Shown here in pieces: positions 28,195 to 37,326 of a DNA stretch of 53,311 bases. This DNA comes from Myxococcales bacterium. GTDB lineage: Bacteria; Myxococcota_A; Polyangia; Polyangiales; Polyangiaceae. The notes under the pieces were generated by a model. The model saw only the letters and a list, made by a program, of their open reading frames with translations. It was not told the DNA's origin and made no database searches. The position numbers were made by a program, and so were the translations under genes. The stretch lies in assembly GCA_025359105.1 (NCBI GenBank), contig JANYHK010000145.1, positions 1-53,311 of the forward strand, in the 5' to 3' direction. Each line of letters starts with the position of its first letter. Position 1 is the first letter of the stretch.

Positions 28195-29135
28195 GTCGCG
28201 ATCCCCACCTTGGCGAGGAAGCGCGGGAGCGCCGCCAGATCGTCGTCGGAGAGGTAGCGCGGGCCGCCGCCCGTCTCGCGCACGAGCTGCTCGAGCTGCT
28301 CCACGGTGCGCGGGCCGAGGACGGCGCTCGTCACGAGGTGGCTCGACAGCACGTAGCGCACCGCGGCGGCGCGCATCGTGAGCACGTCGGCCTTCACCAG
28401 GTAGCGCACGGCGTCGAGGTGCTCCAGGCGCTTCTCGAATTCCAGGCGCGTCCAGCGCTCGGCGCGGTGATCGCCGGTCGGGAACGTCTTGTCCTTGCTC
28501 CACATCCCCGCGAGCATCCCGTAGTTGAGCGTCGAGCGCGCGAGGACGCCTGCGCGGGCGACCATGATGTCGCCGGACGCGCGGTGCAGATCGGTCGAGT
28601 GCAGCAGGTTGTACGCGAGCTCGAGGACCTCGGCGCCCTTGTCGAGCGACACCTTGGCGATCTCGAAATCGCCGGCGGACACGCCCCAGTGGGCGATCTT
28701 GCCCTCCTTGACGAGCGCCGAGATCGTGTCCGTCGCCTCGCCGACCGACACGCAGTCGAGGCTCGGGTTGTGGAGCAGGCAGAGGTCGAGGCGCTCGCGA
28801 CGCAGGCGCTTCAGGGACTTGTGGACCGACTCGCGGAGGTATTCGTTCTCGAAGCGCTTGCGCGGCGGCGTCGTCGTGCAGTCGGTGCCGATGCGCGTCG
28901 CGACGACGACGTCCTTGTTCCCCTCGAGCAGCTTGCCGAGCATGAGCTCGGTGTGGCCGCCCGCGTAGGAGTCGGCGGTGTCCATGAGCGTGATGCCGAT
29001 GTCGAGCGCGCGGTGGACGAGCTTCTCGGCGTCCGCCGCGTCGACCGGGCCGTAGCCGTCTCCCGAGAGCCCCCACGTGCCGAGCGCCATCTCGGAGACG
29101 ACGAGCCCCGTTTTGCCAAGAGGTCTCGCGCGCAC
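28191..29135 (-). CDS. Aldo/keto reductase family protein with Lys-to-Arg change
   Basis: This 314-residue protein has the aldo/keto reductase barrel. L-G-K-T-G-L-V-V-S-E-M-A-L-G-T-W opens it, M-D-T-A-D-S-Y-A-G-G-H-T-E carries the family Asp and Tyr, and L-L-H-N-P gives the His. A C-terminal V-L-G-P-R-T-V-E-Q-L-E-Q-L is the NADP-binding segment. The catalytic Lys expected in the A-T-K segment is Arg here (V-V-V-A-T-R-I-G), so activity may be altered. The GTG at 29135 is used; an out-of-frame ATG lies close by. Its stop overlaps the start of CysQ. Confidence 0.87.
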   Translation of the reverse strand: MRARPLGKTGLVVSEMALGTWGLSGDGYGPVDAADAEKLVHRALDIGITLMDTADSYAGGHTELMLGKLLEGNKDVVVATRIGTDCTTTPPRKRFENEYLRESVHKSLKRLRRERLDLCLLHNPSLDCVSVGEATDTISALVKEGKIAHWGVSAGDFEIAKVSLDKGAEVLELAYNLLHSTDLHRASGDIMVARAGVLARSTLNYGMLAGMWSKDKTFPTGDHRAERWTRLEFEKRLEHLDAVRYLVKADVLTMRAAAVRYVLSSHLVTSAVLGPRTVEQLEQLVRETGGGPRYLSDDDLAALPRFLAKVGIAT

Positions 29136-29234
29136 GCCGAACGCATACCACGGCCCGTGTTCACGCGGGGGCCTTGACGTGAGCGCGCAAAGGGGCGATT
29201 TGAGGCCCATCCGGGCAAAGGGGGCCCATCCCGC

Positions 29235-30341
29235 ATGCGTCTCGATCGGTCGGCCATCGCGCCCGCGCTCGCGCTCGTTCTCGCGCTCTCCGTCACGGCG
29301 TGCGCGACGGAGCCGCCGCCCGCGCCGCCCGCGCCGCAGCGTCCAGCGCAGACCCTCTCGACGCCGCCGCCCGCCGCCGCCGAGGCGACGCCGCCCGCGC
29401 CCGCGGCGACGCCGAAGATGACGACAGCCGAGGCCGCCAAGGGGACCCTTCCCGCGTACTTCGAGTCGCTGAACCAGCACGACGCGAAGCGCTACGCCGG
29501 CTTCTTCGTCGAGGACGGAGTGCTCACGCAGCCCGGCAATGCGCCGAAGAAGGGGCGCGCGGAGATCGCCGCCGCCGTCCAGCGCCGCTTCGACGCCATC
29601 TCCAGCCTCAAGGTGGCGCCCACCCGCGTGCTCGTGAAGGGCGACGTCGTCGCCGTCGAGTGGGCGATGGTCGGCACCCACTCGGGCGACTACCTCGGGG
29701 TGAAGGCGACGGAGAAGCCCGTCGGCGTGAACGGCGTCACCGTCCTCGTCTTCGATCCGGACTCGGGTCTCGTCAAGGAGGCGCACTGCTACGCCGACGA
29801 CGCGACGCTCCTCTCGCAGATCGGCGCGTCGAAGGCCAAGGCGCGCGCCATTCCGACCCTCTCGTCGTCGCCGGAGTGGAAGACCGCTGCAGGCGCGCCC
29901 AACGAAGAGCGGGGGGAGGCGGCGTGGAGGCGCGCGGTCGCCGCGATCAACGAGAAGAACGAGTCCGACTACATCGCGCAGCACCAGGACGATGTCGCGT
30001 ACGACGACATGACCCAGCCCCTCGGCATGCGCGGCCAGAGCGAAGCGCGCAAATGGCTGAAGGAGTTCTCGGCGCAGATGCCCGACGCGAAGGTCGAAGC
30101 GTCCGGCGTCTGGGGGATCGAGGACTACGTCGTGAGCGAGCTCACCATCCGCGGCACGCACAAGGTCGCGAAGAAGGAGATCGTGCTCCACACCGTCGAC
30201 GTCCTCCAGATGAAGGACGGCAAGGTGGCGCACGGGTGGAGCTACGGCGACGGGCGGGAGCTCGCCGCCCAGCTGGCGCCGCCCCTGCCTCCCCCGTCCG
30301 CACCGAAGGCAGGCGCCGCGCCGGCGCCGAAGAAGAAGTGA
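29235..30341 (+). CDS. Lipoprotein with two NTF2-like (SnoaL-type) domains, copy 1
   Basis: This 368-residue protein has a signal peptide with lipobox (S-V-T-A-C near residue 23), a Pro/Ala linker and two NTF2-like domains at about 68-185 and 230-340. Typical features are a helix with L-N-Q-H-D-A-K-R-Y-A-G-F-F, then strands ending H-S-G-D-Y-L-G and later H-T-V-D-V-L-Q-M-K-D-G-K-V. Such domains often bind small molecules or hydrolyse them, but no catalytic residue is evident. It is paralogous to the next gene along its full length, so the pair arose by tandem duplication. Confidence 0.85.
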   Translation: MRLDRSAIAPALALVLALSVTACATEPPPAPPAPQRPAQTLSTPPPAAAEATPPAPAATPKMTTAEAAKGTLPAYFESLNQHDAKRYAGFFVEDGVLTQPGNAPKKGRAEIAAAVQRRFDAISSLKVAPTRVLVKGDVVAVEWAMVGTHSGDYLGVKATEKPVGVNGVTVLVFDPDSGLVKEAHCYADDATLLSQIGASKAKARAIPTLSSSPEWKTAAGAPNEERGEAAWRRAVAAINEKNESDYIAQHQDDVAYDDMTQPLGMRGQSEARKWLKEFSAQMPDAKVEASGVWGIEDYVVSELTIRGTHKVAKKEIVLHTVDVLQMKDGKVAHGWSYGDGRELAAQLAPPLPPPSAPKAGAAPAPKKK

Positions 30342-30395
30342 CCGCGAGAAGAACGAGCGTCGTTCTTCCCGTTTCAACCAGAGGAGGGTTTGTTC

Positions 30396-31562
30396 ATGCG
30401 TAAAATTGTCGGAAGTCTCGTTCTCGGTGTTCTCGTAGGCGCGTGCGGCGGTGGTGGTGAGGCGGTGAAGCCGGTCGAGGCGCCGGCCGCCCCGACCGTC
30501 GCGCCCCCGACGCCCCCGACGCCCGAAGTCACCCCGGCCCCGACGGCCGAAGCCCCCGCCAAGCCCTCCGCGCAGGACGCGGCGAAGGCGCTCGTCGGCG
30601 CGGTGAGCGACAGCCTGAACACGCACGATCTGGCGAAATTCACGGCGACCTACACGGACGACGCGGTGCTCGTCGTCGCCGGCAACCCCGAGCCGATCAA
30701 GGGCAGAGAGGCCATCGGCGCCGACACCAAGCGCGCCTTCGACGCGTTTCCCAACCTCAAGATGGGCTTCAGCCGCGTCTGGGCGAAGGGCGACGTCTAC
30801 GTGTGCGAGTGGGTCGACACCGCCACCCACTCGGGCGATCTCATGGGCATCAAGGCGACCGAGAAGCCGGTCGGCTACACCGGCCTCAGCATCGTGTGGG
30901 TCAACGCGGACGGCAAGATCAAGGAGGAGCACCGCTACCTCGACCTCGGCACCGTCCTCGCGCAGGTCGGCGCGTCGAAGGCGAAGGCGCGCCCGGTCGC
31001 GACGCTGCCGACGAGCATCGAGTGGCACTTCGCCAAGTCGGACGCCGCCGAGGACAAGGGCGTCGAGGGGCTGAAGTCCGCCTACGCCGCGTTCGAGAAG
31101 AAGGACGACAAGGCGATGGGCGACATGAGCGCCGACGACATCACGTGGGACGATCTGCTCATGCCCGCGCCGATGAAGGGCAAGGCCGACGCGGTCAAGT
31201 ACTGGAAGACGTTCATGACGGCCTTCCCGGACCTCAAGGCCCCGGCGACGAACAGCTGGGGCGTCGAGGATTTCGCCATCGCCGAGATCGCGTTCACTGG
31301 CACGCCGAAGGGCGCCATCATGGGGCTGACGTCGCAAACGAAGAAGCCCGTCACGCTCCACATCGTCGACATCGTCCAGATGAAGGACGGCAAGGTCACC
31401 AAGGGCTGGAGCTACGGCAACGGCGTCGAGCTGCTCATGCAGTTCGGGCTGATGAGGCCGCCGGGCGGCCCGGCCGTCAAGCCGGAGCCGAAGCCGCCGA
31501 CCCCTAAGACGGACGGCAAGGGCGCCACCCCGAAGACGGACACCAAGCCGATCAAGAAGTGA
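30396..31562 (+). CDS. Lipoprotein with two NTF2-like (SnoaL-type) domains, copy 2
   Basis: This 388-residue paralogue of the preceding gene keeps the lipobox (V-G-A-C near residue 16), Pro/Ala-rich linker and two NTF2-like domains. Shared blocks include T-H-S-G-D, I-K-A-T-E-K-P-V-G, G-A-S-K-A-K-A-R and Q-M-K-D-G-K-V with G-W-S-Y-G. It differs by a longer charged Lys/Pro tail. GAGGAGG lies 8 bases before the ATG at 30396, which sets the start; an upstream in-frame TTG is less likely. The two copies may form a heterodimer or a redundant pair. Confidence 0.87.
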   Translation: MRKIVGSLVLGVLVGACGGGGEAVKPVEAPAAPTVAPPTPPTPEVTPAPTAEAPAKPSAQDAAKALVGAVSDSLNTHDLAKFTATYTDDAVLVVAGNPEPIKGREAIGADTKRAFDAFPNLKMGFSRVWAKGDVYVCEWVDTATHSGDLMGIKATEKPVGYTGLSIVWVNADGKIKEEHRYLDLGTVLAQVGASKAKARPVATLPTSIEWHFAKSDAAEDKGVEGLKSAYAAFEKKDDKAMGDMSADDITWDDLLMPAPMKGKADAVKYWKTFMTAFPDLKAPATNSWGVEDFAIAEIAFTGTPKGAIMGLTSQTKKPVTLHIVDIVQMKDGKVTKGWSYGNGVELLMQFGLMRPPGGPAVKPEPKPPTPKTDGKGATPKTDTKPIKK

Positions 31563-31583
31563 CGGGCTGAGTTTGCGCGGGCC

Positions 31584-31617
31584 GGCGGTCTCGAGAGAGG
31601 CCGCCCGTTCGCGCTTT
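31584..31617 (+). terminator. Intrinsic terminator hairpin with GAGA tetraloop
   Basis: A 9-base stem (GGCGGTCTC / GAGGCCGCC, one G-T pair) closes a GAGA tetraloop at 31584-31605 and is followed by CTTTTGT. It sits between convergent genes, just after copy 2 of the NTF2-like lipoproteins. The T-run is short, so a mixed intrinsic and Rho-assisted stop is possible. Confidence 0.65.
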
Positions 31618-31619
31618 TG

Positions 31620-33155
31620 TCAGCGACGCTTGCGGCGCAGAATGCTGGCGAGGGCGAAGAGCGCCGCGCCGATCGTGAAGACCGTGCCGACCTTCGACGG
31701 CTGGGTCGGCGCGAGGCCGGCGCCGGTGACGGTCGGCGCGTTCGGCGCCCTGGCGGTGTGAACGTTCTCGACGTTGCCCTGATCGGTGGACGCCACCAGG
31801 CGCAGGTCACCGACCTTGAGCGCGTCGGCCGGCAGGTAGGCGCGGAGGCGGGTGACGACGACATCCGACGAGTGCAGGCCTCGCATCGCCACGTTGAGAT
31901 CGTCGAAGTCGCAGCAGCGACCGGAGCAGGCGCCGCCGCCGTCTCGCTCGGGCACGCCGCCGTCGCTCGGGGGGCCCGCGTCGCTGCGCGCGTCACCGGC
32001 GGCGTCGCTCGGCGCGTCGGAGCTCGCGTCGGCGCTCCCGTCCGAGCCCGCGTCGGAGGCGCCGTCGGCGCTCCCGTCGAGATCGCTGAAGGTGTAAGGC
32101 GGGGAGAAGGCGCCGCACGTCGCGAAGTACGCGTCGGCGAGGCCGGGGTTGCCCGTCGTGGAGAGCGTGCCGGAGCCGCTGCTGCCTCTCCCGAAGCCGG
32201 CGCCCGTCGGGAAGACGCTCGGGCGCTTCGAGTACTCCGTGACCCAGGTGCGGCCGTTCCCTTTCGCCATGAGGCCGGTGACGAGCTCCTGGTAGTTCGA
32301 GCGGTCCTGGCCGTAGGTCCACACGAGCTTCGTCTCGTCGAGCAGGGCGTTCGGGAAGTTCTGCGCCTCGTAGCGGCCCTCGCCGAGCACGTAAAGCGTG
32401 AGGCCGACGTTCCGCCCGACGCCGGCGGCGACCATGCGCAGCGGCAGCGACGGATCGGAGCCGGGCGCCACCACGCGCACCGGCTGCATCGCGCGCACGC
32501 CCTGGCCGGGCCGCAGTCGCAGCGCGATGAAGTCGAAGCCCTCGTTCGTGTACTCGTCGATGGTGGGTTTGACGCTCGCCGGGATGTCGTATCCGTGGCC
32601 GACGAGCCAGCTCTCGAGCGCCTTCGGATCGGTGGCGCGCAGGGTCACCGTCTCGTAGGGGCCCACGACCTCTTGCGACACGACATCGACCGGCGGCGGC
32701 GCCGACGCGTCGTTGACGCCGCTGGTGCCGTCGAACGCCGACGCGGACGTGGCCGAGCTCATCCCGCACCCGCAGCCCGACCCCATGCCGTCGCCGTAGT
32801 ACCCGCCGTTGCCGTACGTCGGCGCAGGCTCCTTGATGATGGGCTGCGTGCTCGCGTCGAGCGCGGCGAGCCACGGATCGCGGGACAGCTCGATGCGCGT
32901 GCCCGGGCGCACCGGGAGCACCCACACGAACTCGCTCGGGTTGCCGGCGTACTTCACCTGATCCCACAGGACCGTCTGCTGCGACGAGAGCGCGAAGGCC
33001 ATGCGGTGATCGGTCACGACGGTCGCCTCGGTCGGATTGGGCGGGGGCTCGTGAAAGCACCCACCGCACGCGCGCGCGTCGCCCGGCGCAGCGAGGACGG
33101 CGGAGAAGGCCGCCAGGCCCAAAAATAAGCCGGAAGCAAACGTAGAGTGACGCAT
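31620..33155 (-). CDS. DUF2330 family exported protein with C-terminal anchor
   Basis: This 511-residue protein starts with a signal peptide ending A-R-A, then C-G-G-C-F-H, the DUF2330 hallmark just after the cleavage site. The core has V-V-T-D-H-R-M-A-F and E-F-V-W-V-L-P-V, which are also typical. An Asp/Ser/Ala/Gly linker (about 360-410) precedes a final beta domain. The C-terminus has one hydrophobic helix followed by R-R-K-R-R, like a sorting anchor but without the Cys of MYXO-CTERM. GAGGAGGG precedes the ATG at 33155. Function is unknown; it is likely on the envelope. Confidence 0.88.
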   Translation of the reverse strand: MRHSTFASGLFLGLAAFSAVLAAPGDARACGGCFHEPPPNPTEATVVTDHRMAFALSSQQTVLWDQVKYAGNPSEFVWVLPVRPGTRIELSRDPWLAALDASTQPIIKEPAPTYGNGGYYGDGMGSGCGCGMSSATSASAFDGTSGVNDASAPPPVDVVSQEVVGPYETVTLRATDPKALESWLVGHGYDIPASVKPTIDEYTNEGFDFIALRLRPGQGVRAMQPVRVVAPGSDPSLPLRMVAAGVGRNVGLTLYVLGEGRYEAQNFPNALLDETKLVWTYGQDRSNYQELVTGLMAKGNGRTWVTEYSKRPSVFPTGAGFGRGSSGSGTLSTTGNPGLADAYFATCGAFSPPYTFSDLDGSADGASDAGSDGSADASSDAPSDAAGDARSDAGPPSDGGVPERDGGGACSGRCCDFDDLNVAMRGLHSSDVVVTRLRAYLPADALKVGDLRLVASTDQGNVENVHTARAPNAPTVTGAGLAPTQPSKVGTVFTIGAALFALASILRRKRR

Positions 33156-33253
33156 CACGTGCCCTCCTCGGAGCATGACAACCGTGACAGGGGGAGAGTA
33201 TCCCGCTGTCCGAGCTGCTCGTTCCGAATGCCTGAGTTGTCGAAGGAGTCGCC

Positions 33254-33282
33254 CACGGGAGGGCTCATGAGCAACTCCCGTG
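33254..33282. terminator. Perfect 8-base inverted repeat downstream of the GT-C-like gene
   Basis: CACGGGAG and CTCCCGTG flank a 13-base loop that itself contains the palindrome GCTCATGAGC. It lies just past the stop of the minus-strand gene ending at 33300 and upstream of the DUF2330 start. There is no T-run, so Rho-dependent stopping or a regulatory hairpin is possible. Confidence 0.4.
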
Positions 33283-33299
33283 CCGCCGGTTACTTCACG

Positions 33300-35339
33300 T
33301 CACAGCACCCAATAGTGGAAGACGGTGAGCGGCACCTCGCTCGTTAGCCCGACGTCGACGCGCCCGCGTGCGGCGGCGCGGACCGCGGACGGGAGCTCGA
33401 TGCGGACCTCGCTCCACCCGTCGGCTGGGACGTCGAGATCGCTGGCGGCCGCGCCGTCGAACGAGACGTGCGCGCGCGCGGGGACGTCCGCCTCGACGCG
33501 CGCGATGAGCGCCGTCGCCGATGCGGGGACGGTCAACGTGAAGCGCTCCTTGGTTCGTCGCGTTCGCCCGCCGTCCACGACCGGGCGGGCGTCGGGCGCT
33601 TCGCCTGCGCGCGCGATCTGCTCGCCGTCCGCGGCGCCGAGGAGCGCGTAGCCATGGGCCGCTTCGCTCTCGAGATCCGCGACGTCGAGCGCGTCGAGCG
33701 GCGCTCCGGCGACGGACCACGGCCGCTCGCCGCTCCCTAGACGCGCGTTGTCGGCGGTGAAGGCGCGCATCGACTGACCGCCGAGGATGGTCGCGTCGCG
33801 GACGACCGCTTCGTTGAGGAAGCCGCCGAGCACGGCGTCGCACGCCATCCACTCCGGGTAGACGATGTAGTGCGTGGGCAGGCGGGAGGGCGCCGTCCGC
33901 GCGAGCACCTCGTAGTGCTCGAGGCGCGAGCCGGCGCCCGCCACCCAGTAACGCGCCTCGTCGGGCGTCGTCAGGCCGACGACGTCGAACGTGCGGCGCT
34001 CACCGAAGTACGCGATGGCGCCGGTGTCGTTCACACCGATGCGCGCGTCTGCCGGCAACGTGCGCTTGGCCCAGCGCCCCAGCTCGGCCTGCTGCCGGTC
34101 GATTCCGCTCGCCGATTCGGCGGCGTCCGTGAGGGCAAAATCCAGATGCATCGCGAGCGCTCCGGAGACGGCCCCCGCGAGCACCGGCGCCGCGAGCTTC
34201 CACCGCAGGCGAATCGCCGCGAGCATCTGGCTCGAGAGCTCCGCAGCGCAAGCGGCGCCGACGAGCCACCCCGGAAAGAACGGCCACAAATAGCGGAGCC
34301 GGTTCCACAGGAACGTGTCGTAGACGCACGGCACGAACATCGTCAGCGCGAAGAGGAGCACGCCGGCTGCGCGCCAACGCGCGTTTCGCTGCACGCCCAT
34401 CGCGACGATGGCGACGAGCCCGCCCATCCACATCGGCGCCAGGTGCGCGGGCAAAAACTCCTGCGACCACACCTCGCCGTTGAGGAGTGTCCCCACGAGG
34501 ACGCGCACGTTGCTCGTCACGTGGTCGACGAGGACGCCGATCGGGTAATAGGGGTTGCCGACGAGCAGCTTCACCGTCGTCGTCGACGAGCGTGCCGTTC
34601 CCGTCATGAGCCACGCGATCATCGGTGGCGCGAGCGGCGCGAAGAGCGCGGGCAGCGCGTGCGCGCGCTCGCGGCCGGCCGCCGCGCGCGGAAAGCGCGC
34701 CAGCGTCGCGCCCGCGAACAGCGAGAAGACCGCCCCCTCCGGCCGCAGAAGCGGCAGCGCCACCGCGAGGAGCACCAGCTCGCGCCGCGCCCGCACCGTC
34801 CGCTCCGCCGGCAGCGCCTCGGCCCACTCGCTCGCGACACGCAGCGTGCGCGCGATCATCCACGCGAGCGGCACCACCTCCATGCCGCTCGCCGCGCTCC
34901 ACACGAGCCCGCTCGACGCGAAGACCATCGCGCCGGCGCCCGCCGCGACCTGGGGCCCGGTGAGCCGGCGCGTCAGCTGGAAGACCTCGTACCCCAGAGC
35001 GCCGAGGGCCGCGAACGACAGGGCCCACGCGATCCACACGATCTTGGTGTCCCGCAGCCCGACGAGCCAGAACGGCGCGAGCACGGCCGGCCAGAGCAAG
35101 CTCGTCGCCCCGCTCGAGGCCGCGTCGCCCGCGTGGTACCGCAGCGGGTGCCCCTCGGCGAAGGCGCGCGCGTACTGGAAATGAATGTACGCGTCGTCGA
35201 GCGTCGGCGCCGCGTGGCCGACGCGCGCCACGACCCGCGCCGCCGCCGCCCAGAAGAGGAGCGCCGCGGGCACGACGTAAGGGGCACAGGAGCGCGCCCG
35301 TTGCCACACGCGCGGCTTCTCGTCTGTCGTGGCCGTCAT
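33300..35339 (-). CDS. GT-C-like integral membrane glycosyltransferase
   Basis: This 679-residue protein has about ten membrane helices across the first 430 residues and a soluble C-terminal domain of about 250. The first outer loop carries T-L-D-D-A-Y-I-H-F-Q-Y-A-R, the Asp-Asp motif of GT-C glycosyltransferases that use polyprenyl-phosphate sugars. A later L-L-W-P-A-V-L-A-P and R-P-E-G segment fits the family. The tail contains beta-rich segments that may bind carbohydrate. The sugar and acceptor are unknown. The GT-C call rests on topology and the DD motif, not on a specific subfamily. Confidence 0.75.
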   Translation of the reverse strand: MTATTDEKPRVWQRARSCAPYVVPAALLFWAAAARVVARVGHAAPTLDDAYIHFQYARAFAEGHPLRYHAGDAASSGATSLLWPAVLAPFWLVGLRDTKIVWIAWALSFAALGALGYEVFQLTRRLTGPQVAAGAGAMVFASSGLVWSAASGMEVVPLAWMIARTLRVASEWAEALPAERTVRARRELVLLAVALPLLRPEGAVFSLFAGATLARFPRAAAGRERAHALPALFAPLAPPMIAWLMTGTARSSTTTVKLLVGNPYYPIGVLVDHVTSNVRVLVGTLLNGEVWSQEFLPAHLAPMWMGGLVAIVAMGVQRNARWRAAGVLLFALTMFVPCVYDTFLWNRLRYLWPFFPGWLVGAACAAELSSQMLAAIRLRWKLAAPVLAGAVSGALAMHLDFALTDAAESASGIDRQQAELGRWAKRTLPADARIGVNDTGAIAYFGERRTFDVVGLTTPDEARYWVAGAGSRLEHYEVLARTAPSRLPTHYIVYPEWMACDAVLGGFLNEAVVRDATILGGQSMRAFTADNARLGSGERPWSVAGAPLDALDVADLESEAAHGYALLGAADGEQIARAGEAPDARPVVDGGRTRRTKERFTLTVPASATALIARVEADVPARAHVSFDGAAASDLDVPADGWSEVRIELPSAVRAAARGRVDVGLTSEVPLTVFHYWVL

Positions 35340-35448
35340 CGGGGGGCGTGGAGCTTACCCCGCTTCAGGCTTTGCTTGTTCGTGACGCAGCGCGCCGCCG
35401 CTTGCCGTGCGGGCGTTTGGGGTTAGAGTGCGCGCGGAGGTTCTCCCC

Positions 35449-37305
35449 ATGATCCGCGGGATTTCGCGCTACGCCGCGCTCGTGCTCGCCCTCGTCGTCG
35501 CAGCGTCGCTCGCCGGCGCGTGCGGCCGCTCGTCGCACGGCTTCGACAACGGCGCGGGGCCCGGCGGCGGCGGCGACGGAAGCACGGACTTCGACGCAAC
35601 GTTCGGCGGCGAAGGCGGCTCGAGCGGCCGTGACGGCACCGCGCCGAAGCCCCCCGGCTGCAACGATCCGAAGTGCGCGTGCACCGAGGCCGGCGGCACG
35701 TGGGACGGCGCCAAGTGCACGCTCGTCGAGAACCCCGGCAACGTCGATCCCGGCACGCAGGGCGGGCTCGGCGGCGGCGGCACCGGCGACGCGGCGTTCA
35801 AGTTCCTCTACCCCTACGACGCGACGGTGTTCCCGCGCGGCCTCCTCCCGCCGACGCTGCAGATGGCCGGCACGGCGCCCGACGCGATGCTCGTGCACAT
35901 TCACGCGGGCGCCATCGACTACAAGGGCTACTTCGGCGCGTCCAACCCCGGCCGCGCGCGCCCGTCACCGAAGGCATGGGCCGCAATCACGCTCGCCGCC
36001 GGCGCGAAGGAGCCGCTCCTCGTCGAGGTGACCAAGAAGTCGGGTGCCGCGATCACCGGTCCGGTCAAGGAGACGTGGACGGTCGCGCAGGGGAGCCTCC
36101 GCGGCGTCATCTACTACGAGACCTACGGCTCGCAGATCCTGGGCGGCCCCGCGTCGGTCGGCATCATGAAGATCGCGCCGGGCGCTACGGCGCCGGTGGC
36201 GATCGCGAGCGGCTGCGGCAACGTCTGCCACACCGCGAGCGCCGACGGTTCGACGCTCGTGTCCGCGAACGGCTTCGCCGGAATCTCCAGCATCAGCTAC
36301 TCGCTCAAGGGGACGCCGACGCCGCTGAAATCGCAGCCCGACCAGGCGTTCGTCTACGGCGGCCTCTACCCAGACGGCAGCATCGTCATGTCGGCGACGA
36401 ACTACCGCACGTGGTTCGGCGCCGCGTCGAAGCTCTACGACACGAAGACGGGCGCCGTGCTCCCCGCGCCGGGGTGGGACGGCGTCGTGAAGAACGCCGC
36501 GATGCCCGCGTTCTCGCCCGACGGCAAGCAGATCGCCTTCAACCACGAGGACACCGGCGGCGGCCACACGCTGGCGACGATGGCTTACACGAAGGCCCCG
36601 CGCTCGTTCGGCGGCCTCACCGACGTGGCCAACGATCCGGTCCGCTTCCTCGGCTGGCCCGCGTTCACGCCCGACGGCGCGGTCGTCGTCTACCACGCCG
36701 GCTCGAGCCCGCTCTTCGAGACCGACGCCGACGGCGACTCCGGCGTTCCGGCAGCCGGCGATCTCTTCGCGGTCGACCTCGCGTCGAAGAAGAGCGTGCG
36801 CCTCGACAAACTCGACGGCTACAGCGCCACCGGCTCGTACCTGCCCGCCGCCGATCCCGATCTGAACTTCACGCCGACGATCCTCCCCGAGGCCGTCGGC
36901 GGCTACTTCTGGGTCGTCTTCACGAGCCACCGCTCGTACGGCAACACGCTCCCGTCGAAGGACAACGGCGATCAGAACGGCAAGCTCTGGGTCGCCGCGC
37001 TCGACGTCGGCGGGCCCGCCGGGATCGACGGCAGCCACCCCGCCTTCTACCTGGACGGCCAGGAGTCGAACGCCGACAACCTCCGCGGCTTCTGGGTGCT
37101 CGAGCCGTGCGAGAGCGACGGCGAGTCGTGCAACGCGGGCGACCAGTGCTGCGGCGGCTACTGCGTGCAGGGCCCGAGCGGGCCGGTCTGCGCGCAGAGC
37201 TCGAAAGGCTGCGCGAACGAGTACGACAAGTGCACGACGTCGGGCGACTGCTGCAAGGGCTACGACTGCATCAACGGCAAGTGCGCGACGCCTCCGCCGA
37301 GGTGA
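35449..37305 (+). CDS. TolB/WD40-like lipoprotein with CX3CH motif
   Basis: This 618-residue protein has a signal peptide and lipobox (L-A-G-A-C near residue 25), a Gly/Asp linker and a beta-propeller-like domain with repeated blades such as Y-P-D-G-S-I-V-M, F-S-P-D-G-K-Q-I-A-F and F-T-P-D-G-A-V-V-V. Near residue 260 it has G-C-G-N-V-C-H-T-A-S-A-D-G-S. This is the position where related proteins carry a CXXCH haem site, but one residue longer. The C-terminal 70 residues hold two Cys-rich units (C-N-A-G-D-Q-C-C-G-G-Y-C and a similar one). GGAGG lies 8 bases before the ATG at 35449, which fixes the start. The role is unknown. Confidence 0.85.
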   Translation: MIRGISRYAALVLALVVAASLAGACGRSSHGFDNGAGPGGGGDGSTDFDATFGGEGGSSGRDGTAPKPPGCNDPKCACTEAGGTWDGAKCTLVENPGNVDPGTQGGLGGGGTGDAAFKFLYPYDATVFPRGLLPPTLQMAGTAPDAMLVHIHAGAIDYKGYFGASNPGRARPSPKAWAAITLAAGAKEPLLVEVTKKSGAAITGPVKETWTVAQGSLRGVIYYETYGSQILGGPASVGIMKIAPGATAPVAIASGCGNVCHTASADGSTLVSANGFAGISSISYSLKGTPTPLKSQPDQAFVYGGLYPDGSIVMSATNYRTWFGAASKLYDTKTGAVLPAPGWDGVVKNAAMPAFSPDGKQIAFNHEDTGGGHTLATMAYTKAPRSFGGLTDVANDPVRFLGWPAFTPDGAVVVYHAGSSPLFETDADGDSGVPAAGDLFAVDLASKKSVRLDKLDGYSATGSYLPAADPDLNFTPTILPEAVGGYFWVVFTSHRSYGNTLPSKDNGDQNGKLWVAALDVGGPAGIDGSHPAFYLDGQESNADNLRGFWVLEPCESDGESCNAGDQCCGGYCVQGPSGPVCAQSSKGCANEYDKCTTSGDCCKGYDCINGKCATPPPR

Positions 37306-37326
37306 TGTGCTAAGTGCGTCGGCCCG

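Noticed and set aside
28191-31361. A very long minus-strand open frame (over 1000 codons) across the two NTF2-like lipoproteins
   Set aside because: Only its last 314 codons encode a recognisable protein, the aldo/keto reductase. The rest is opposite to clear plus-strand genes and has Arg/Ala/Gly-rich shadow composition.
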